DNA from: Microbacterium sp. BH-3-3-3
GTDB lineage: Bacteria > Actinomycetota > Actinomycetes > Actinomycetales > Microbacteriaceae
NCBI RefSeq assembly: GCF_001792815.1
Contig: NZ_CP017674.1
Location: 2,604,001 to 2,668,000, forward strand
DNA length: 64,000 nucleotides
Direction of reading: 5' to 3'
Shown here: positions 9,484 through 17,633 of the stretch, in pieces
Position numbering within the stretch: the first letter of the stretch is position 1
Layout of the letters: each line of letters opens with the position of its first letter
Made by a program: the position numbers and the translations under genes
The notes under the pieces: model-generated
The model's input: only the letters and a program-made list of their open reading frames with translations
What the model was told of the DNA's origin: nothing
The model's database searches: none

Positions 9484-10368
9484 TCAGCCCTTCACGGCGC
9501 CGGTGAGACCGCCGACGATCCGTCGCTCGAACACGCTGAAGAACAGCAGAGCGGGGATCATCGACAGCGAGGTGAACGCGAGCACGCGCGCGGTGTCGAC
9601 GGAGTACTGCGAGGCGAAGGCCTGCGTGCCGAGGGGCAGCGTGTACGCGGCCTCGTTGTTGAGGATGAACAGCGGAAGCATGTACGAGTTCCAGCTGTTG
9701 ACGAACGCCAGGATGCCGACCGTCACCACCGCGGGGACCGCGAGCGGCAGCACCATGCGCCAGAAGAAGCCCAGGCGGCCGAGGCCGTCGATCGAGGAGG
9801 CCTCCTGCAGTTCGGCGGGGATCGCTGCGAGGAAGGGCGACAGGATGATGATCGTCAACGGCAGCGCGAAGGCGATCTGCGGCACGATGACGCCCGCGAG
9901 GGAGTTCATCAGGCCGAGGTTGCGCACCAGGATGTACAGGGGCGTGATGGCGACGGTCATCGGGAACATGAGCCCGGCGGTGAACAGGGCGTAGACCGCC
10001 CCGCGCCCGCGGAAGCGGTAGCGGGCGAGGGCGTAGGCCGCCATCAGGCCGAGGGCCACGACGAACAGTGTCGTCGCGATCGCGGCGATGGCGGAGTTGC
10101 CGACCTGCCCCCAGAAGATGCCGCTGGTGAGGACGTCGGAGTAGTTCTCCCAGTTCCATCGGGTGGGAAAGCCCGAGGGGTCGACCGTGATCTCGGCGTT
10201 CGAGCGGAACCCGCCCAGAATGATGAACACCACGGGCGCGAGCATCATGCCGATCAGCAGCAGGGCGACGAACCCGACGATCACCGAGGTGCCGCGGCTC
10301 GATCCGACGGGGGCCCGACGCGGGGTCCTGCTTCCGCGCGGGGTGACGAGGGTGGCGGTGGCGGTCAC
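9484..10368 (-). CDS. Carbohydrate ABC transporter permease, MalG type
   Basis: 294 residues with six predicted membrane segments. The EAA loop that docks the ATPase is at about residues 190-210 (EASSIDGLGRLGFFWRMVLPLAVP). The C terminus RRIVGGLTGAVKG is typical for MalG/CUT1 permeases. Its GTG start overlaps the stop of the preceding permease gene (GTGA), so the two are translationally coupled. No ATP-binding gene is present in this cluster. A shared MsiK-type ATPase encoded elsewhere is the usual solution in actinobacteria. Confidence 0.92.
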   Translation of the reverse strand: MTATATLVTPRGSRTPRRAPVGSSRGTSVIVGFVALLLIGMMLAPVVFIILGGFRSNAEITVDPSGFPTRWNWENYSDVLTSGIFWGQVGNSAIAAIATTLFVVALGLMAAYALARYRFRGRGAVYALFTAGLMFPMTVAITPLYILVRNLGLMNSLAGVIVPQIAFALPLTIIILSPFLAAIPAELQEASSIDGLGRLGFFWRMVLPLAVPAVVTVGILAFVNSWNSYMLPLFILNNEAAYTLPLGTQAFASQYSVDTARVLAFTSLSMIPALLFFSVFERRIVGGLTGAVKG

Positions 10369-11378
10369 TTGGTGCCTCCGGTGAGGGCGCCGGCCGTGTC
10401 ACGACGGAGCACGAAGCGCTGGTAGATGAGGGCGACGGCGAGCGAGATGAGGAACATCACCACGGCCACGGCGCTGCCGTACCCGAAGCTGCCGGCGTTG
10501 CGGCCGTTGGCGACCATGTACGTGGCCATGGTCGAGGTGCCCGCTGTCGAGGCGACGTACTGGCCCCAGATGATCCAGACCAGGTCGAACAGCTGCAGCG
10601 AGCCGATGATCGACAGGAACGCCCAGATGCGGATGGTCGGGCCCATGAGGGGCAGCACGATGTAGCGCTGGATCTGCCAGTACGAGGCGCCGTCGATGGC
10701 GGCGGCCTCGCTGAGCTCCTCGGGAATGCCCTGGAGCCCGGCGAGGAAGAGGATCACCGCGAAGCCGATGTACTTCCACGTGATGATGATGAGCAGCGTC
10801 CAGATCGCGAGCGCCGGATCCGAGATCCAGTCGGCGCGCAGGGCGCCGAGGCCGATCCTGTCCAGCGCCCCGTTGAGCGCGCCGCCCGACTGCAGCATGA
10901 GGCCCCAACCGAGGCCGACGACGACCTCGGAGATGACGTAGGGGACGAAGATCAGCACGCGGATGAGCGACTGGCCGCGCATCTTGCGGCTCAGCAGCAG
11001 GGCCAGACCGAGCGCGAGCGGTCCCTGCAGCACCAGCGAGCCGACGACGATGAACGCGTTGTGACCGAGCGCCTCGTGGAAGGCGGGGTCGGTGAGGATC
11101 GTGACGTAGTTCCGGATGCCGACGAAGTCGACGGGGGTGCCGAAGCCCGACCATTTGTAGAAGCCGTAATAGGCGGCCAGGGCCACCGGCAGGATGACGA
11201 ACGACACGAAGACCACGAGGGCGGGGCCCAGGAGGATCGCGAGTTCGCCGCGGATGCGCCAATTCTCGAGTCGGCGCCGCGCGGGCGGCCGCCCGGCCGA
11301 GGGGACGCGGTGAGCGCCCTCCCCGGCCGGGCGGCGAGACCCGGCGTCGGTCGCCGAGGTGGCGAGCTGGGTGGTCAT
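10365..11378 (-). CDS. Carbohydrate ABC transporter permease, MalF type
   Basis: 337 residues from ATG 11378 (MTTQLATSATDAG). The N-terminal 45 residues are arginine- and proline-rich and cytoplasmic, followed by LAILLGPALVVFVSFVILPVALAAYYGF and five further membrane helices. The EAA loop reads EAAAIDGASYWQIQRYIVLPLMGP. This is the usual partner of the MalG-like protein in CUT1 importers. It starts 12 bp after the binding-protein gene, consistent with a single transcript of binding protein, two permeases and GH3 enzyme. Confidence 0.92.
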   Translation of the reverse strand: MTTQLATSATDAGSRRPAGEGAHRVPSAGRPPARRRLENWRIRGELAILLGPALVVFVSFVILPVALAAYYGFYKWSGFGTPVDFVGIRNYVTILTDPAFHEALGHNAFIVVGSLVLQGPLALGLALLLSRKMRGQSLIRVLIFVPYVISEVVVGLGWGLMLQSGGALNGALDRIGLGALRADWISDPALAIWTLLIIITWKYIGFAVILFLAGLQGIPEELSEAAAIDGASYWQIQRYIVLPLMGPTIRIWAFLSIIGSLQLFDLVWIIWGQYVASTAGTSTMATYMVANGRNAGSFGYGSAVAVVMFLISLAVALIYQRFVLRRDTAGALTGGTK

Positions 11379-11389
11379 GGCCGTCGTCC

Positions 11390-12673
11390 TCAGCGCGAGG
11401 CCGCGGCGTTGACGGCGTCGACGATGCCCTGCGGGCTGCCCTTGCCGGCGAACAGGTCGACCACCGCGACGTTCAGCGCGTTGCCGACGTTCTGGCCGTA
11501 CAGGGTGTCGAGCCAGACCGAGACGTACGGGGCGTCGGTGTAGGCCTGGAGCGCCGACTGCAGGGCGGGGGTGGTGACGGCCTCCGTGGCCTCGCTCGAG
11601 GCGGGGATGGTCTGGAAGGCGTCGGCGTAGCTCTCCTGGTTCTCCTTGTTGACGAGGAAGTTCAGGAAGTCGGTGCACTGCGCGGGAGCGTTGACCCAGC
11701 ACGAGTATCCGTCGACGCCGCCCATGATCGCGCCGGGCTCACCGTCGCCACCGGCGACCTCGGGGAACGGGAACCAGCCGAGGTCGGCGAGCGGCTTCTC
11801 GTCGGGGGTCAACGAGGCGATCACGCCGGGGTTCCACGCGCCCATGAGCTCCATGGCGGCCTGGTGGTTGGCGAGCAGGCCCGCCGACGATCCCGCGCCC
11901 TGCTGGGCGGCGGTGGTGAGGAAGCCGTCGTTGAACGGCTGCGTCTGCAGGAACGACTGCAGGTTCTCGCCGGCTTCGAGCCAGCACGGGTCGTCGAAGC
12001 TCCGGCTCTGCGCGGCCTCGTCGAGCACGTCTTTGGCGCAGGCGCGCAGGGCGAAGTTGTAGTACCAGTGCGCGGCGGGCCAGGCGTCCTTCGCGCCGAC
12101 CGCGATGGGGGCGACGCCGGTGGCGCGGATCTTCGCGTCGGCGGCCTCGAGGTCCTCGATCGTGGCCGGGGCCTCGGTGACGCCGGCCGCGCTCAGGAGG
12201 TCCTGCGCGGTGAAGATGCCCGAGGGGAGCACGGCGACGGGCATGCCGTAGTTCTTGCCGTCGACCTCGAAGGCGTCGAGCGAGGTGCCGAGGGCGGTCT
12301 TAGCCTCCGCCGAGATCTTGTCGGTGAGGTCCATCGCCTGACCCGCTGTGACGATGTCGGCGAGCTTGCCGCCGCCGCGGGCCATGAACAGGTCGGGGGC
12401 GTCGCCGGAGTTGAGGGCGGTCTGGAGCTTTCCGTCCATCTCCTCGTTCTGCACGGCCTGGATCTCGACCGTGACGCCGGGGTTGGCTGCCTCGAAGGCG
12501 CTGGCGGTGTCTTCCCAGTACTGCTTCCCGTCGCCCGTGGTGGAGTTGTGCCACAGGGTCAGGGTGACCGAGCCGTCGGCGTTCTCTGCGCCGCCGCCGC
12601 CGGCGCAGCCGCCGAGGGCCAGGGTGCCGGCGACGGCGAGGGCCGCTCCGGCGAGGATCTTGCGCGTGTTCAT
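11390..12673 (-). CDS. ABC transporter sugar-binding lipoprotein (family 1)
   Basis: 427 residues. A lipoprotein signal peptide with lipobox LGGC places the lipidated cysteine at residue 23, so the protein is anchored outside the membrane. VTLTLWHNSTTGDGKQYWEDTASAFEAANPGVTVEIQAV is the classic start of family 1 solute-binding proteins. Later text (GTWNP-like ELMGAWNPGVIASLTPD, GGVDGYSCWVNAPAQCTDFLNFL) is also typical. It is first in the operon, and the LacI-type gene is transcribed away from it across a 171 bp gap with a candidate operator. The co-transcribed GH3 enzyme suggests a beta-linked di- or oligosaccharide as ligand. Confidence 0.93.
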   Translation of the reverse strand: MNTRKILAGAALAVAGTLALGGCAGGGGAENADGSVTLTLWHNSTTGDGKQYWEDTASAFEAANPGVTVEIQAVQNEEMDGKLQTALNSGDAPDLFMARGGGKLADIVTAGQAMDLTDKISAEAKTALGTSLDAFEVDGKNYGMPVAVLPSGIFTAQDLLSAAGVTEAPATIEDLEAADAKIRATGVAPIAVGAKDAWPAAHWYYNFALRACAKDVLDEAAQSRSFDDPCWLEAGENLQSFLQTQPFNDGFLTTAAQQGAGSSAGLLANHQAAMELMGAWNPGVIASLTPDEKPLADLGWFPFPEVAGGDGEPGAIMGGVDGYSCWVNAPAQCTDFLNFLVNKENQESYADAFQTIPASSEATEAVTTPALQSALQAYTDAPYVSVWLDTLYGQNVGNALNVAVVDLFAGKGSPQGIVDAVNAAASR

Positions 12674-12803
12674 GTGATTCCCGTTTCTCTTCGTCGAGGT
12701 GCGTCCGTGAGGAGGCGTCGGTTGTCATGGGCAGCGTTGCCGTTTCCCGGGGTGTTGCTGCGCCCCGGGTCTGAGCAGTGTCGCCCCGCGCGGAAGGGTC
12801 GTC

Positions 12804-12824
12804 AAACGTTTTCGAAAATGATTT
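12804..12824. promoter_or_regulatory. Candidate LacI-family operator
   Basis: AAACGTTTTCGAAAATGATTT contains the perfect palindrome TTTTCGAAAA at 12809-12818 with a central CG, like LacI/GalR-family operators. It lies 21 bp before the LacI-type gene and about 130 bp upstream of the binding-protein start. It is the only AT-rich stretch in this gap. Confidence 0.6.
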
Positions 12825-12844
12825 CCACGCTAGGGTCGGATGCC

Positions 12845-13846
12845 ATGACGAGGCGCCCGACCATCCACGACGTCGCCGCGGCGGCCGGCGTCTCGGTCGC
12901 CACGGTGTCGAAAGCCGTGAACGGCCGCTACGGGGTTTCGCCCACGACGGTGAGCCGGGTATTGGACGCCGTGAAGAACCTCGGCTACGAATCGAGCCTC
13001 GTCGCGAGCAGCATGCGCTCGCGCCGCACGGGGGTCATCGGCGTGCTCGTCGCCGACATCGAGCCCTTCTCGGCCGAGATCCTCAAGGGCGTCGGCGGGG
13101 CCCTGTCCGACACCGGATACGACCTGCTCGCCTACACCGGCGCGCGCCGCGACGGCGAGGGGTGGGAGCGCCGCTCGCTCAGCCGTCTGAGCGGCACGCT
13201 CATCGACGCCGCGATCATCGTCACGCCGACCATCGTCACCGTCGCGAGCGAGGTGCCGATCGTCGCGATCGACCCGCACACCGGCCGCGGGGTCGTACCG
13301 ACCGTCGAATCCGACAGCTTCACCGGTGCGCAGCAGGCGGTGCACTACCTCGTGCAGCTCGGCCACCGTCGCATCGGCTTCATCGCGGGGCGCCCGGATC
13401 TGCGTTCGGCGGTCGCCCGCGCGTCGGGGTACCGCGCGGGGCTGTCGGCGGCCGGCATCCCCTTCGATCCCGCCCTCGTCGGCGTGGGGCGCTACGCCCA
13501 AGACGTCGCGCGCGAAGCAGCCGAGGCCATGCTCTCGCTCGACGACCCGCCCACCGCGGTGTTCGCTGCGAACGACCTGTCTGCCCTGTCGATCATCGAC
13601 GTCGCCGCCGACCGCGGGCTGCGGGTGCCCGAAGACCTCTCGGTCGTCGGGTTCGACGACGTGCCCGAGGCCGCCCGCGCCCAACCGGCGCTCACGACCG
13701 TGCGCCAGCCGATGAAGCGCCTCGGCGCCGAGGCGGTGCGGATGGTGCTGGCCCTGCTCGCCGGCGAGGAACTGCCCGAGACGCACATCCAGCTGCCGAC
13801 GCGCCTGGTCGCGCGTGGCACGACGGCGCCGCCGCGGGCGGGCTGA
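12845..13846 (+). CDS. LacI-family transcriptional regulator
   Basis: 333 residues. The N-terminal helix-turn-helix TIHDVAAAAGVSVATVSKAV (about residues 6-25) and hinge region are canonical, followed by a periplasmic-binding-like effector domain (GVIGVLVADIEPFSAEILKGV ... PTAVFAANDLSALSIIDVAADRG ... LSVVGFDDVPEAARAQPALTTVRQP). ATG 12845 starts directly before the helix-turn-helix. It is divergent from the sugar transporter operon, so it is very probably that operon's repressor, released by the imported sugar or its breakdown product. The candidate operator sits just upstream, suggesting autoregulation too. Confidence 0.93.
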   Translation: MTRRPTIHDVAAAAGVSVATVSKAVNGRYGVSPTTVSRVLDAVKNLGYESSLVASSMRSRRTGVIGVLVADIEPFSAEILKGVGGALSDTGYDLLAYTGARRDGEGWERRSLSRLSGTLIDAAIIVTPTIVTVASEVPIVAIDPHTGRGVVPTVESDSFTGAQQAVHYLVQLGHRRIGFIAGRPDLRSAVARASGYRAGLSAAGIPFDPALVGVGRYAQDVAREAAEAMLSLDDPPTAVFAANDLSALSIIDVAADRGLRVPEDLSVVGFDDVPEAARAQPALTTVRQPMKRLGAEAVRMVLALLAGEELPETHIQLPTRLVARGTTAPPRAG

Positions 13847-13897
13847 CACCGCGCGCGGCGCCGAGCTCCGGTGGCGCCGCGCAACCGGAACCCCGCG

Positions 13898-14611
13898 TCA
13901 GCGCGCCGCCAGCCGGTACAGCACCTCGGGTCGCCCGCGGGCGCCGAAGCGGTGCGAGACATCGACCTCGCCGCGAGCCACGAGGGCGTCGAGGTACCGG
14001 CGCACGGTTGCACGCGAGGCGCCCGACGCGGCGGCGACGTCGCGGGCGCTCGCCGGGGTCACCGGGTGCAGCGCCGCGCGGATGGTGTGCAGGGTCGATT
14101 CCGCGAGACCCTTGGGGAGGAGGGGCTCGGATGCCGACACCGCACGCACCGGAGCGGTCGCCGGACCCACCAGCCGGTCGATGTCGCCCTGCCCCATGCT
14201 CACCGGCACCTCGGCGGGGCGGGTGGCGCGACCGCGGCGGTACTCCTCGAGCCGGCGCACGAACGCCTCGCGCGTGAAGGGCTTCGCGAGATACCCCACG
14301 ACGTGGGCGGCCGCAGCCTGCCGGATCGTCAGGGTGTCACGGGCCGAACTGATGACGAGCACGTCGACGTTCCACTCCCGCACGAGCCGCAGTCGGTGCA
14401 GCACCTCGACCCCGCTGAAGTCGGGCAGGTTCATGTCGAGCAGCACGAGCTCGACGTCGGTGCCCGTCGCCAGCGCCGCCCCCGCGGCCCCCGTCCGCGC
14501 CGTCCCGACGAGCCGGAACCCGGGCAGCGACTCGAGATAGGCGGTGTGCAGCCGCACCACCGCGGGGTCGTCGTCGACGATTACGGTGCGGATCGCGGCA
14601 TCCGGGGTCAT
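13898..14611 (-). CDS. CitB/DcuR-type response regulator
   Basis: 237 residues. The receiver domain has the acidic pocket VDDD, phospho-acceptor D59 in LVLLDMNLPD, and K110 in GYLAKPF. The linker EYRRGRATRP leads to a C-terminal helix-turn-helix (SARDVAAASGASRATVRRYLDALV, about residues 190-213), as in CitB/DcuR/MalR regulators. Its ATG overlaps the stop of the sensor kinase gene (ATGA). It probably activates the divergent tctCBA genes in response to an external carboxylate. Confidence 0.92.
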   Translation of the reverse strand: MTPDAAIRTVIVDDDPAVVRLHTAYLESLPGFRLVGTARTGAAGAALATGTDVELVLLDMNLPDFSGVEVLHRLRLVREWNVDVLVISSARDTLTIRQAAAAHVVGYLAKPFTREAFVRRLEEYRRGRATRPAEVPVSMGQGDIDRLVGPATAPVRAVSASEPLLPKGLAESTLHTIRAALHPVTPASARDVAAASGASRATVRRYLDALVARGEVDVSHRFGARGRPEVLYRLAAR

Positions 14612-15861
14612 GCCCGCACCCCCGCGTGCGGCAGCTCCACCGTGAAGCGCGCCCCGCCCGCGGCCGCCGCGCCGACGGTGATCGAACCGCCGCGCGCTCC
14701 CGCGATGCGGCGCACGAGGTCGAGGCCGACGCCGCGGCCCGAGGCAGCCTTCGAACTGACGCCGCGGTCGAAGATGCGGGCGACGTCGGCGGGCGGCACG
14801 CCGGGGCCGTCGTCGGCGACATCGATCGTGAGCCGTTCGTCGCCGGCGAGCACGAGCACGTCGACGCGTCCGCCGGGGCCGGCCGCTTCGGCGGCGTTTC
14901 GCACGAGGTTGCCGATGACGCTCAGCGCGTCGTCGTCGACGACTCCGCGCGGCACGAGGCTCGCCGGATCGACCCGCAGGCCCCGGTGCTCGGCCGCCAG
15001 CCCGTCGAGCAGGGCGCGCAGCGCCGGGTCGTCGATCGAGAGACCGGACGCCACGGGCGCCAGCCCTCCGATGTAGGTCAGCGCGTCGCCGGTCTCACCC
15101 TCGGCGACGAGCCCGCGGATGACGTGCAGCCGCGTGTGGAACTCGTGCGTCTGGTCGCGCAGGGCGCCCGAGATGCGGCGCTGGGTCTCGAGTTCGCGCG
15201 CGTCGGCTTCGAGTCGTCGCACGCGTCGACGCAGTGCCGCCGTCAGCAGCCCGCTCAGCACGACGCCGAGCACGATCGACCCGGCGACCCAGGGCAGCAA
15301 CCCGCCGACGGCTTCCTCGTAGCTGCCCGCGATCTCGGACTCCAGCACGCCGACCGAGGCCGTGCCGATGACCGCCCCCGTCTCCGCATCACCCGCCCGC
15401 ACGGGCACCTTGGCGCGCAGGCTCGGGCCGATCGTGCCGGTCTCGGTGCCGAGGAACGTCTCGCCGGCCAGCACCGCCGTCGCATCCGTCGAGACGCTGC
15501 GCCCCCGCTCCGCCGGGTTGGGGTGGGTGAGACGGATGCCGCGGGCATCGGTCACCACGACGTAATCCACCCCGGATGCCGCGGCGACGACGTCGGCGAG
15601 GGGCTGGAGCTCCGCGGTGGCGGCGTCGGCGTCGAGCAGCACGGCGCGCCGCACCTGATCGAGCTCGGCGAGGCTCCGAGCGACGTCGAGAACGCGCTCC
15701 TCGGTCGCGGTGCGGATGCTGCGCTCCTGCGTCGACATGGCGACGAGGGTCGTGGCGAGCACGCACACCAGGACGACGGTGCACTGCAGGGCGAGCAGCA
15801 CGGCGAGGCGCACGCGCACCGGCGCACGGTCGGCCGCGCGGTCGAGGGGGGCGGTCGACAT
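14608..15861 (-). CDS. CitA/DcuS-type sensor histidine kinase lacking a cytoplasmic PAS domain
   Basis: 417 residues from ATG 15861, eight bases after AGGAGG. Membrane helix 1 covers about residues 18-42. The extracytoplasmic sensor domain runs 43-185 and contains YVVVTDARGIRLTHPNPAERGRSV, the ligand-binding fold of citrate/dicarboxylate sensors. Helix 2 covers 187-210. The phospho-accepting H239 in LRDQTHEFHTRLHVI follows after fewer than 30 residues, leaving no room for the PAS domain that CitA and DcuS normally have. The ATPase domain has NLVRNAAEA, DDGPGV and GRGVGLDLVRRI. It is upstream of and coupled to the response regulator, and divergent from tctCBA. Confidence 0.92.
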   Translation of the reverse strand: MSTAPLDRAADRAPVRVRLAVLLALQCTVVLVCVLATTLVAMSTQERSIRTATEERVLDVARSLAELDQVRRAVLLDADAATAELQPLADVVAAASGVDYVVVTDARGIRLTHPNPAERGRSVSTDATAVLAGETFLGTETGTIGPSLRAKVPVRAGDAETGAVIGTASVGVLESEIAGSYEEAVGGLLPWVAGSIVLGVVLSGLLTAALRRRVRRLEADARELETQRRISGALRDQTHEFHTRLHVIRGLVAEGETGDALTYIGGLAPVASGLSIDDPALRALLDGLAAEHRGLRVDPASLVPRGVVDDDALSVIGNLVRNAAEAAGPGGRVDVLVLAGDERLTIDVADDGPGVPPADVARIFDRGVSSKAASGRGVGLDLVRRIAGARGGSITVGAAAAGGARFTVELPHAGVRA

Positions 15862-16002
15862 GGGCACCTCCTCGTGCGCATCGCGGGTGAGTGCGAATCG
15901 TGAGCATCTAAGAGCGCAATGCCTTCGCACGGCGCCGCAGGGGGGACGGCGCTGTCAACCTAGCTTCTCATCCGGCAACGACGATGTCCCGGGAGGGCGA
16001 CG

Positions 16003-16995
16003 ATGCAGTCATCAGCGCGAAAGCGGATCACCGGAGCGATCGTGGGCGTCGTCGCCGCCGCCCTGTTCGTGACGGCGGGTCTGAGCGCGGCCGCGAGCGG
16101 CGGGGTGGCGAACCCCCGCACGAAGCTCACCATCGTGGCCCCGGCCGCCCCCGGCGGCGGGTGGGACACCTTCGGCCGCGAGGCCCAGCAGGTCATGCGC
16201 GAAGAGGGCATCGCCGGCGCCGTGCAGGTGATGAACATCCCGGGAGCCGCCGGCACCATCGGCCTCGGCGCGGTCGCCGAGATGGGCGATCGGCACGACA
16301 TCATGCTCGTCACCGGCGGCGTCATGGTGGGCGGCGTGATCGTCAACCGCTCGCCCGTGAGCCTCGAGGACGTGCGGCCCATCGCGCGCCTCGCCGACGA
16401 CTTCAACGTGCTCGTCGTGCCCGGCGACTCGCCCTTCCAGACCCTCGACGACTTCATGGCCGCGTTCCTCGCCGACCCCGAGGGCACCGCCATCGCGGGC
16501 GGGTCGCTCGGCGGCATCGACCACCTGCTCGCCGGCATGCTGGCCCAGCAGGGCGGCATCGATCCGCAGCGCGTGAACTACCTCGCGTACCCCGGCGGTG
16601 GCGAGGTCGTCACCTCGCTGCTGTCGCACACCACGCAGGCGGGGCTCTCGGGGTACAACGAGTTCCGCGACCAGATCGAGTCGGGCAATCTCCGCGCCCT
16701 CGCGCTGTCGGCCGAGGAGCCGCTCGACGACGTCGACGTGCCCACCTTCCGCGAGCAGGGGGTCGATGTCGCCATGTCGAACTGGCGCGGGCTCGTGGCG
16801 CCTCCCGGCATCGACGACGAGGTGCACGCGGAACTGGTGGCCATGGCATCCGAGATGCGCGAGACCGACGCCTGGCAAGAGGTGCTCGCCCGCAACAGCT
16901 GGGTCGACAGCTTCCTCGTCGGCGACGAGTTCGCCGCATACCTGGCGGAAGAGACCGAACGCACGACCGCGATCATGAAGGAGCTGGGTCTGTGA
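16003..16995 (+). CDS. tctC: Tripartite tricarboxylate transporter substrate-binding protein
   Basis: 330 residues with an N-terminal signal peptide (KRITGAIVGVVAAALFVTAGLSAAASG) and no lipobox. The mature part starts with LTIVAPAAPGGGWDTFGREAQQ, the hallmark of TctC/Bug proteins, and continues with NIPGAAGTIGLGAV, MLVTGGVMVGG and NYLAYPGGGEVVTSLLSHTTQAGLSG. It would capture a tri- or dicarboxylate outside the cell for TctAB. It is divergent from the CitAB-like pair, 141 bp apart. Its stop overlaps the GTG of tctB. Confidence 0.94.
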   Translation: MQSSARKRITGAIVGVVAAALFVTAGLSAAASGGVANPRTKLTIVAPAAPGGGWDTFGREAQQVMREEGIAGAVQVMNIPGAAGTIGLGAVAEMGDRHDIMLVTGGVMVGGVIVNRSPVSLEDVRPIARLADDFNVLVVPGDSPFQTLDDFMAAFLADPEGTAIAGGSLGGIDHLLAGMLAQQGGIDPQRVNYLAYPGGGEVVTSLLSHTTQAGLSGYNEFRDQIESGNLRALALSAEEPLDDVDVPTFREQGVDVAMSNWRGLVAPPGIDDEVHAELVAMASEMRETDAWQEVLARNSWVDSFLVGDEFAAYLAEETERTTAIMKELGL

Positions 16996-17633
16996 CCGAA
17001 CCGTCCACCCTCACCACGGGATCGCTGCGCGTGCAGCGCACGCCCCGCTGGTACACCGGCCGCAGCGAGCTGGTGGTCGTCGCGGGAGTCTTCGTCCTCG
17101 CCGGGTTCATGACCCACGGCACGGTCACCATGCAGGTGCCCGCCGACGTCGCCGTCCCCGGTCCCCAGTTCTTCCCGATGCTCGTCAGCGGTTTCCTCTG
17201 GCTCGCCGGTGTCGGCCTGCTCGTCGAGGTGCTCCGCACGACCCGTCGCTCCCACGTCGCCGACGACCCCGTCGAGATCTCGAACGAGATGCTCGAGGAC
17301 CTCGGCGCGATCGACGAGACCGGCGAGATCCGTGTCGTCTCACCCGAAGACGTCGCCTCGTCGTCGGCGCCGGCGCGCGTCGACTGGCGGACCCTCGGGA
17401 TCACCGTCGTCAGCCTGGCCGCGTTCATCGTGGTGCTGCCGGTGCTCGGCTGGCTCCTCTCGGCCGCGGCCCTGTTCTGGGTGCTCTCGTGGGCGTTCGG
17501 CAGTCGCCGGCCCCTTCTCGACATCGGCGTTTCGGTGATCGTGTCGTCTCTCGTCCAGCTCGCGTTCGGCGCGGGCCTGGGCCTGTCGCTTCCCGCCGGC
17601 ATCCTGGAAGGACTCTCGCCGTGGATCAGCTGA
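16992..17633 (+). CDS. tctB: Tripartite tricarboxylate transporter small membrane subunit
   Basis: 213 residues from GTG 16992, overlapping the tctC stop by four bases. Four predicted membrane helices: LVVVAGVFVLAGFMTHGTV, FFPMLVSGFLWLAGVGLLVEVL, LGITVVSLAAFIVVLPVLGWLLS and the last near VSVIVSSLVQLAFGAGLGL. An acidic cytoplasmic loop of about 70 residues lies between helices 2 and 3 and is longer than in many TctB proteins. The segment DVAVPGPQFFP is typical of the family. It pairs with TctA in the membrane. Confidence 0.9.
   Translation: MTEPSTLTTGSLRVQRTPRWYTGRSELVVVAGVFVLAGFMTHGTVTMQVPADVAVPGPQFFPMLVSGFLWLAGVGLLVEVLRTTRRSHVADDPVEISNEMLEDLGAIDETGEIRVVSPEDVASSSAPARVDWRTLGITVVSLAAFIVVLPVLGWLLSAAALFWVLSWAFGSRRPLLDIGVSVIVSSLVQLAFGAGLGLSLPAGILEGLSPWIS

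Noticed and set aside
7143..13846. ATP-binding gene for the sugar transporter
   Set aside because: None is present in the cluster. A shared ATPase elsewhere in the genome is more likely than a missed gene.
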